DNA from: Verrucomicrobia bacterium UBA6354
GTDB taxonomy: Bacteria; Verrucomicrobiota; Kiritimatiellia; RFP12; UBA1067
NCBI GenBank assembly: GCA_002440145.1
Contig: DJRS01000164.1
Location: 1 to 10,904 of the forward strand
DNA: 10,904 nt
Direction of reading: 5' to 3'
Positions 6,528-10,904 of the stretch are shown here, piece by piece; position 1 is the first letter of the stretch; each line of letters begins with the position of its first letter. A model generated the notes under the pieces. That model saw nothing but the letters and a program-made list of their open reading frames with translations, had not been told where the DNA came from and searched no databases. A program made the translations under genes and the position numbers.

Positions 6528-7928
6528 ATGGAACTTTACGAACTTGGAATCAAGGCGGCGCGAGAAGGGCTCGCCAAGGGCGATTTCTCGAGCGTGGAGC
6601 TTGTGCAGGCGGTTATCGACCGCTACCATGCGGAGAATGGTCGCATCGGCGCGTATCTGACATTCGACGAGGAGGATGCGCTCAGGCGCGCCGCGGCAAA
6701 TCCGAAAGCCGTACCCATCGCGATCAAAGATCTCATCAACGTCGCCGGGCAGCCCTGCACTTGCGGCTCGAAGATTCTGGAGGGTTATGTTTCGCCCTAC
6801 AACGCGACCGTCGTCGACAAGCTTCTCGCGCACGATTTCATCCCGGCCGGACGCGTCAACATGGACGAGTTCGCCATGGGGAGCTCGACGGAGAATTCGG
6901 CGCTGGGCGTCACGCGCAATCCCTACGACACGACGCGCGTCCCGGGCGGCAGTTCGGGCGGAAGCGCCGCGGCCGTCGGGGGCGATCTGTGCATCGCCGC
7001 GCTGGGGACGGACACGGGCGGCTCCATCCGCCAGCCGGCGAGCTTCTGCAACTGTGTCGGGGTCAAGCCGAGCTACGGGCGCGTCAGCCGGTTCGGCGTG
7101 ACGGCGTTCGCGAGTTCCCTCGACCAGGTCGGGCCGATGGCGAAAAGCGTCGAGGACGCGGCGATTCTGCTGGGTGCGCTCGCCGGCCACGATCCCAAGG
7201 ACGGCACGACGCCGCCGATTCCGGTCCCCGACTATCTGGCCGCGCTCGAAGGGGCGGACCTGAAGGGTGTGCGGCTCGGTCTCCCGAAAGAGTATCTGGA
7301 CGTGAAGGGACTCGATCCCGAGGTCAAGCGCCTGACGGACGCGGCGGTGGAGAAATGCGCCGCGGCGGGCGCGGAGATCGTGGAGGTTTCCCTTCCGCAT
7401 ACCGAGTACGCCATGGCGGTCTACTACATCATCGCCCCGGCGGAGGCGAGCGCCAACTTGGCGCGCTTCGACGGCGTCCGCTACGGCCACCGGAGCGCCG
7501 CGGCGAAGGACGTGTTTACGCTCTACACGAAGTCGCGCGCCGAGGGGTTCGGTCCGGAAGTCAAACGCCGCATCATCATGGGGACCTACGTGCTGTCGAG
7601 CGGCTATTACGACGCCTACTACGGGCGCGCGCAGAAGGTGCGCACGCTCATCGCGCGTGATTTCGAGGCGGCGTTCGGCAAGGTGGACGCCCTGTTGACG
7701 CCGTGCGCGCCGACGCCGGCCTTCAAACTTGGCGAGGTGCAGGATCCGCTGACGATGTACTTGAACGACCTTTACACGATTCCGAGCGCCCTGGCGGGCG
7801 TGTGCGCGGCGAGCGTGCCGGCCGGGTTCACGGCGTCCGGTCTGCCGGTCGGCGTGCAGTTCGTCTGCGGCGCGTTCGAGGAGGCGCGCCTTTTGCGCGT
7901 CGCGCGCGCATTCGAGGCGCTGGGCTGA
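6528..7928 (+). CDS. gatA: Asp-tRNA(Asn)/Glu-tRNA(Gln) amidotransferase subunit A
   Basis: GatA is the amidase-signature subunit that releases ammonia from glutamine for transamidation of the misacylated tRNA on GatB. The 466-residue product has the Ser-cisSer-Lys triad: K67 in IAIKDLI, cis-Ser S142 in PGGSSGGSAAAV and nucleophile S166 in GTDTGGSIRQPAS. The S142-S166 spacing of 24 is that of the amidase-signature family. Other matches are GRVNMDEFAMGSSTENSA, GVKPSYGRVSRFG and VQFVCGAFEEARLLRVA near the end. It is slightly shorter than the roughly 480-490 residues usual for GatA. GGAG at 6516-6519 precedes ATG 6528 by 8 bases. gatB, often the next gene, is not here; a cyclophilin gene follows after 15 bases. 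Confidence 0.95.
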   Translation: MELYELGIKAAREGLAKGDFSSVELVQAVIDRYHAENGRIGAYLTFDEEDALRRAAANPKAVPIAIKDLINVAGQPCTCGSKILEGYVSPYNATVVDKLLAHDFIPAGRVNMDEFAMGSSTENSALGVTRNPYDTTRVPGGSSGGSAAAVGGDLCIAALGTDTGGSIRQPASFCNCVGVKPSYGRVSRFGVTAFASSLDQVGPMAKSVEDAAILLGALAGHDPKDGTTPPIPVPDYLAALEGADLKGVRLGLPKEYLDVKGLDPEVKRLTDAAVEKCAAAGAEIVEVSLPHTEYAMAVYYIIAPAEASANLARFDGVRYGHRSAAAKDVFTLYTKSRAEGFGPEVKRRIIMGTYVLSSGYYDAYYGRAQKVRTLIARDFEAAFGKVDALLTPCAPTPAFKLGEVQDPLTMYLNDLYTIPSALAGVCAASVPAGFTASGLPVGVQFVCGAFEEARLLRVARAFEALG

Positions 7929-7943
7929 AAAGACGGAGGGCTT

Positions 7944-8447
7944 ATGAAAAAAGTGGAGATGCAAACGACAAAGGGAACCATTGTCCTGGAGCTGGACGAC
8001 GAGAAGGCTCCCGAGACGGTCCGGAATTTTGTGGAGTACGTCCAGACCGGGCATTACGACGGCACGATCTTCCATCGCGTCATCGACGGATTCATGATCC
8101 AGGGCGGCGGTTTCACGAAGGACATGAACCAGAAGGCGACGAAAGCCCCGATCCGCAACGAGGCGTCCAACGGGCTCCGCAACAAGCGCGGCACCATCGC
8201 CATGGCGCGCACGATGGTCGTGGATTCGGCGACGAGCCAGTTCTTCATCAATCTCGTCGACAACGACTTTCTGGATTTCACCTTGCCCACGCCGCAGGGT
8301 TACGGCTACGCCGTGTTTGGCAGGGTCGCGGACGGAATGAACGTCGTCGACGCCATCGCGAAGGTGAAGACGGGCTACCACGGTCCGCACCAGAACGTGC
8401 CCGAGGAAGCCATCGTCGTCACGCAAGCGACCGTGCTCCAGTCGTGA
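7944..8447 (+). CDS. ppiB: Cyclophilin-type peptidyl-prolyl cis-trans isomerase
   Basis: The enzyme catalyses cis-trans isomerisation of Xaa-Pro bonds and assists protein folding. The 167-residue product is a single cyclophilin domain very like cytoplasmic E. coli PpiB: KAPETVRNFVEYV, IFHRVIDGFMIQGGGF, RGTIAMART, SATSQFFINLVDNDFLDF and GYAVFGRVADGMNVVDAI. R45 in FHRVI and Q53 in FMIQGG correspond to the catalytic arginine and substrate-binding glutamine. No signal peptide is present, so a cytoplasmic location is expected despite the upstream envelope gene tolB. GGAGGG at 7935-7940 sits just before ATG 7944, giving one of the strongest ribosome sites in the operon. Confidence 0.93.
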   Translation: MKKVEMQTTKGTIVLELDDEKAPETVRNFVEYVQTGHYDGTIFHRVIDGFMIQGGGFTKDMNQKATKAPIRNEASNGLRNKRGTIAMARTMVVDSATSQFFINLVDNDFLDFTLPTPQGYGYAVFGRVADGMNVVDAIAKVKTGYHGPHQNVPEEAIVVTQATVLQS

Positions 8448-8463
8448 CAGAGGCGTCCGGTCC

Positions 8464-9264
8464 GTGAGATTCATTTCACTTGCGAGCGGGAGTCGCGGCA
8501 ACGCATACGTGTTGGACGCGCCGGAAGGTGCCCTGCTGATAGACTGCGGTCTCGCCGGCCGCACGTTCCTCTCGCGGTGCCGCGCGGCGGCGTTCGACCC
8601 GGCGCGGCTCTGCGGCGCCGTTTTCACGCACAACCACGCAGACCATGTGCAGGGGATCAAGGCGCTGCGCAAGAAGTTCCCCGGGCTGCCGCTCTTCGCG
8701 AACGCGTTGACGGCGGAGGCGGTGTGCGCGCAGGGGTGTCTTGACGATCCGGACGCGTTTTGCCTTTTCGAGGACAATCAGCCGTTCGCGGTCGGGCCGT
8801 TTGCCGTCACGCCCTTCGCTGTCTCGCACGACGTGCCTGACCCCGTCGGTTTTTCGATCGTCTGCGAGGGGCGGACCTATTTCCACGCCACGGACGCGGG
8901 CGCGCCGCTCACGTCCATCGGCGAGCGTCTTGCGGGGGCGGACATGGCGACGCTGGAGGCGAACCACGATCCGCAGTTGCTCGCCCTGAGCGCGCGTCCG
9001 CAGTGCCTCAAGAACCGCATCCGCGGTCCGCGCGGACATCTTTCGAACGAAGAAGCCGCCGAACTGGTGATGCGTTTTGCCACGCCGCGCCTTCAATATC
9101 TGCATTTGGCGCATTTGTCCCAGGCGTGCAACGCGGCGCATCTCGCCTTCGGCGCCGTTTCCGCGGCGTTGAGGGCGCGCGGACTCGCCGCCGTGAAGCT
9201 TGCCGTGCTGGAACAGGATGCCGTTTTTGCGCCTCTTCCCCAAACACTGCAAAATATGATATAA
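8464..9264 (+). CDS. Metallo-beta-lactamase-fold hydrolase, WalJ/YycJ type
   Basis: The 266-residue product is a metal-dependent hydrolase resembling WalJ/YycJ, a family described as DNA exonucleases acting on 5' ends and often linked to the walRK locus in Firmicutes. The start (MRFISLASGSRGNAYVLD), the metal motif HNHADH (H56, H58, D60, H61), H122 in VSHDVPDPVGF, D144 in FHATDAG, H168 in EANHDP and the GHLSNEEAA block with H192 all fit that family. It lacks the beta-CASP and arginine-rich extras of RNase J. The start is GTG 8464, 16 bases after ppiB, with GAGG near 8450. Its stop TAA overlaps the -10 of the next promoter. The exact substrate is inferred from family resemblance. Confidence 0.83.
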   Translation: MRFISLASGSRGNAYVLDAPEGALLIDCGLAGRTFLSRCRAAAFDPARLCGAVFTHNHADHVQGIKALRKKFPGLPLFANALTAEAVCAQGCLDDPDAFCLFEDNQPFAVGPFAVTPFAVSHDVPDPVGFSIVCEGRTYFHATDAGAPLTSIGERLAGADMATLEANHDPQLLALSARPQCLKNRIRGPRGHLSNEEAAELVMRFATPRLQYLHLAHLSQACNAAHLAFGAVSAALRARGLAAVKLAVLEQDAVFAPLPQTLQNMI

Positions 9265-9265
9265 T
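9257..9265 (+). promoter_or_regulatory. Extended -10 promoter of the zinc-ribbon/pgsA unit
   Basis: TGATATAAT at 9257-9265 is a perfect TATAAT with the TG extension. No good -35 is seen; TTCCCC at 9236-9241, 18 bases upstream, is weak, as is common with extended -10 promoters. Transcription would start near 9272, about 22 bases before the ATG. The TAA stop of the preceding gene (9262-9264) lies inside the -10. Confidence 0.65.
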
Positions 9266-9293
9266 ATCCGCAGAAAGAAAGGAGCAACCATCC

Positions 9294-9665
9294 ATGGAAG
9301 AAGTTGTAACGGAAAACGGGCCTTCGGAAAAGGCGGCGGCCGAGACATCGGAGATTCGCGATACGGACATCGTGTTCGACTGTCCGTACTGCGGGAAGAG
9401 CCTTGTCATAGACTATCGCGGCGCCGGGCTGCAGATCACCTGTTCGAACTGCGGGAAGACGGTCCTTGTGCCGATTCCGGACGGCATGCAGCTCGAGGAT
9501 CTCGATCTGGATCCGGGCGAGATACTCAAGCAACTCTTCGCCACGCGGCGGAACTTCCAGAAGGCCGAGCTCGAGATACAGTCCCTGAAAGCGCGTCTCG
9601 CGCAAATCCGCGATGCTCTCGCGGCGATGAAGGATGTCGTCTCGGAAGGGCTGGCCGACGCGTGA
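9294..9665 (+). CDS. Uncharacterised zinc-ribbon / coiled-coil protein
   Basis: I do not recognise a named family for this 123-residue acidic protein. It has a disordered, Glu/Ala-rich start (about 1-25). A zinc ribbon of two knuckles follows, CPYCG (C30, C33) and CSNCG (C50, C53), 16 residues apart. The C-terminus (about 75-120) is helical and shows heptad-like spacing (KAELEIQSLKARLAQIRDAL), probably a coiled coil for dimerisation. There is no signal peptide or membrane segment. The zinc ribbon resembles those in general bacterial regulators and MJ0042/FmdB-like proteins, but none of these is a firm match. AAAGGAG at 9278-9284 is a strong ribosome site 9 bases before ATG 9294. The stop overlaps the start of the pgsA-like gene, suggesting coupled production. 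Function unknown. Confidence 0.8.
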   Translation: MEEVVTENGPSEKAAAETSEIRDTDIVFDCPYCGKSLVIDYRGAGLQITCSNCGKTVLVPIPDGMQLEDLDLDPGEILKQLFATRRNFQKAELEIQSLKARLAQIRDALAAMKDVVSEGLADA

Positions 9666-10285
9666 GCGCGCGGGCGATCTTCGTGAACGCGCTGACGTTC
9701 TCGCGCGTGCCGTTCATCTTCGGGTGGCTGGCGTTCGCGATACTGCAGGAATTTTCGTCCTCCGCCGCGTTTGGCGTCTGGGCGACCGTCGCGCTCGCAC
9801 TCGCCGGCTCCACCGACTTCTTCGACGGCGCGCTCGCGCGCCGCTGGCATGTCGTCAGCTCCCTCGGGAAAATGGCGGATCCGCTCATGGACAAGGTCTT
9901 CTACGTGGTTGTCTTCCCGGCGCTCACCTGGCTCATCATGCACCAGGGCGACACCGCGCACGCGCTCGTCATGCTGATGTTCACGATTCTCTACATCCTG
10001 CGCGACTTGTGGGTGACGTTCCTGCGGTCGGTCGGGACGATGTTCGGCGCGAACGTCGCGGCGATGATGCTGGGGAAGGTGCGCACGGCGCTTTCCTTTC
10101 CGGCGGCCGGGTTCATCTATGTCTATCTGGCTTGGCAGTCGCATCTTTCCGCTTCTTTGCGGGAGTCGGGCTTGCTGGTCTGCTATGCCGTCGAGGCGTT
10201 CATGATCGTCTTGAATCTCGCGAGCTTTGCGACCTACACGCGCTCCTATTGGCCCTACGTAAAAAAGGCACTTGAAAGAAACTGA
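9662..10285 (+). CDS. pgsA: CDP-alcohol phosphatidyltransferase, probably phosphatidylglycerophosphate synthase
   Basis: PgsA joins CDP-diacylglycerol and glycerol-3-phosphate at the inner membrane, the committed step to phosphatidylglycerol and cardiolipin. The 207-residue product opens with the PgsA-like NALTFSRVP. It then has the full signature D-x2-D-G-x2-A-R-x8-G-x3-D-x3-D: D52, D55, G56, A59, R60, G69, D73 and D77. Several hydrophobic segments follow (about 79-94, 98-112 and 141-156, and one near the end), fitting an integral membrane enzyme. Length is close to usual PgsA, about 180-210 residues. GTG 9662 overlaps the previous stop in a GTGA junction. Substrate is inferred: other CDP-alcohol transferases share the motif, but the PssA role is already filled by the gene at 1110-1982. 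The last codons contain the -35 of the next promoter. Confidence 0.82.
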   Translation: MSARAIFVNALTFSRVPFIFGWLAFAILQEFSSSAAFGVWATVALALAGSTDFFDGALARRWHVVSSLGKMADPLMDKVFYVVVFPALTWLIMHQGDTAHALVMLMFTILYILRDLWVTFLRSVGTMFGANVAAMMLGKVRTALSFPAAGFIYVYLAWQSHLSASLRESGLLVCYAVEAFMIVLNLASFATYTRSYWPYVKKALERN

Positions 10286-10300
10286 AATTTGTGAGATAAT
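10272..10300 (+). promoter_or_regulatory. Probable promoter of the prepilin gene
   Basis: TTGAAA at 10272-10277 and GATAAT at 10295-10300 are 17 bases apart, and TG at 10292-10293 makes an extended -10. The -35 lies in the last codons of the pgsA-like gene. A second TATAAT at 10308-10313 has no matching -35 and could be an alternative. The ribosome site AAAGGA is at 10321-10326. Confidence 0.7.
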
Positions 10301-10335
10301 ATACGCATATAATGGAAATCAAAGGAACAACTGAA

Positions 10336-10904
10336 ATGAAAAAGCTAACTAAAGGATTTACGCTTGTCGAACTGCTCGTGGTAATCGGCATTCTCGGCAT
10401 CTTGATGGGTGCGCTCTTCCCGGCGATTTCGTCGGCGATGCTGTCGGCCAACACGACGGCGATGTCCATGCGCGGACGCAATCTCTTCGTGGGCATCACG
10501 CAAGCGAACACGGAACGCGAGGCGCAGGGGCTTACGAGCGTGTGGCCGCACCAGACGGAGACGGACGGCAAGAGCGACGATACGGACGATATCGCCGGCA
10601 CGGCCTACGGCACCGCGACGGAGTACTTCAAGAAACTTTTCGATCTCGACCACTACGGCAAGGACGACTGGTCGCCGTACGTGAGCGGCGTCGACATCGG
10701 CGTGCTGTCGGGCTCGGGCGTCCCGGCGTTCACCGGTACGCTGACCAAGAACAACGTGGGCTGGACGATTGCGAGCGGCATCACCGACGAAATGGAAGAT
10801 ATCGTCCCGGTTCTCGTTTCGCGCAACGCCGACGTCCAGAGCTTCCCGACTTCGGCCGGTACGCACGACATGTCGACCCAGAAGGATTCCATCGAACTCG
10901 GCAA
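10336..10904 (+). CDS. Type IV pilin / type II secretion pseudopilin-like protein (partial, 3' end outside window)
   Basis: The frame is open from ATG 10336 to the window edge, 189 codons plus 2 bases. The start is a class III prepilin signal: a short basic leader (MKKLTKG), then cleavage after G7, F8 as the first mature residue and Glu at mature position 5 (E12). A hydrophobic helix, FTLVELLVVIGILGILMGAL, continues from there. The rest is a soluble, Gly/Thr/Asp-rich domain, presumably the exposed pilin head. Such proteins need a prepilin peptidase and are assembled by type IV pilus or type II secretion machinery; none is in the window. Proteins of this general kind are numerous in Lentisphaerota and Kiritimatiellota. 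AAAGGA lies 9 bases upstream, after a dedicated promoter. Whether it is a pilin, a secretion pseudopilin or a stand-alone surface protein is open. Confidence 0.88.
   Translation, partial: MKKLTKGFTLVELLVVIGILGILMGALFPAISSAMLSANTTAMSMRGRNLFVGITQANTEREAQGLTSVWPHQTETDGKSDDTDDIAGTAYGTATEYFKKLFDLDHYGKDDWSPYVSGVDIGVLSGSGVPAFTGTLTKNNVGWTIASGITDEMEDIVPVLVSRNADVQSFPTSAGTHDMSTQKDSIELG

Noticed and set aside
6390..8777. 795-codon open frame on the minus strand opposite gatA, ppiB and the WalJ-like gene
   Set aside because: Despite its length it lies opposite three conserved genes, has an Arg/His/Ala-rich composition and no recognisable domain. It follows from the strong third-position GC bias.
1..10904. 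Mobile elements, CRISPR arrays, attachment sites or a new defence system
   Set aside because: No transposase, integrase, regular repeat-spacer array or tRNA-linked direct repeats were seen; apart from the left-edge ATPase-like fragment the genes are core functions.

Overview
This is a GC-rich bacterial chromosomal window in which every convincing gene lies on the + strand. The gene content is mostly core housekeeping: translation, phospholipid synthesis, central and amino-acid metabolism, and envelope. No insertion sequence, phage gene, tRNA, rRNA or CRISPR array is visible. A TolB-like periplasmic protein with a signal peptide points to a diderm (Gram-negative-type) cell. The prepilin at the right edge (KGFTLVELLVVIGILG start), the AAA-ATPase/PD-(D/E)XK tail at the left edge and the gene order are compatible with the PVC group, for example Kiritimatiellota, Lentisphaerota or Verrucomicrobiota. 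That placement is an inference, not a demonstration.

Layout. Bases 2-118 are the 3' end of a gene that looks like a gut-bacterial AAA-ATPase-like/PDDEXK protein. About 340 bases of non-coding, hairpin-rich DNA follow, including a run of ten C. A promoter at 457-486 then drives infC (IF3) and pssA (phosphatidylserine synthase). infC appears to start at a rare ATC codon. The transcript ends at a clear intrinsic terminator at 2013-2050. A 385-base gap holds two further hairpins, and a near-consensus promoter (TTGCCA-17-TATAAT, 2436-2464) follows.

That promoter opens a tightly packed probable operon: gltA (citrate synthase), argJ (ornithine/glutamate acetyltransferase), tolB-like, gatC, gatA, ppiB (cyclophilin) and a WalJ/YycJ-type metallo-beta-lactamase-fold hydrolase. 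Junctions range from a 23-base overlap to a gap of 33 bases. An extended -10 promoter overlapping the last stop codon starts a two-gene unit, a zinc-ribbon/coiled-coil protein translationally coupled to a pgsA-like CDP-alcohol phosphatidyltransferase. A promoter inside the end of that gene starts a type IV pilin/pseudopilin-like gene, which runs off the window.

How the genes fit together. Citrate synthase feeds 2-oxoglutarate and glutamate supply, and ArgJ recycles the acetyl group of the glutamate-to-ornithine route. GatCA forms two of the three subunits of the tRNA amidotransferase, with gatB not present here. PssA and the PgsA-like enzyme open the two main branches of bacterial phospholipid synthesis, phosphatidylethanolamine and phosphatidylglycerol. 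I found no obviously new multi-gene system. The points most worth checking are the ATC start of infC with pssA in place of rpmI-rplT, the three consecutive hairpins each followed by TTTCGT, and the uncharacterised zinc-ribbon protein coupled to pgsA.
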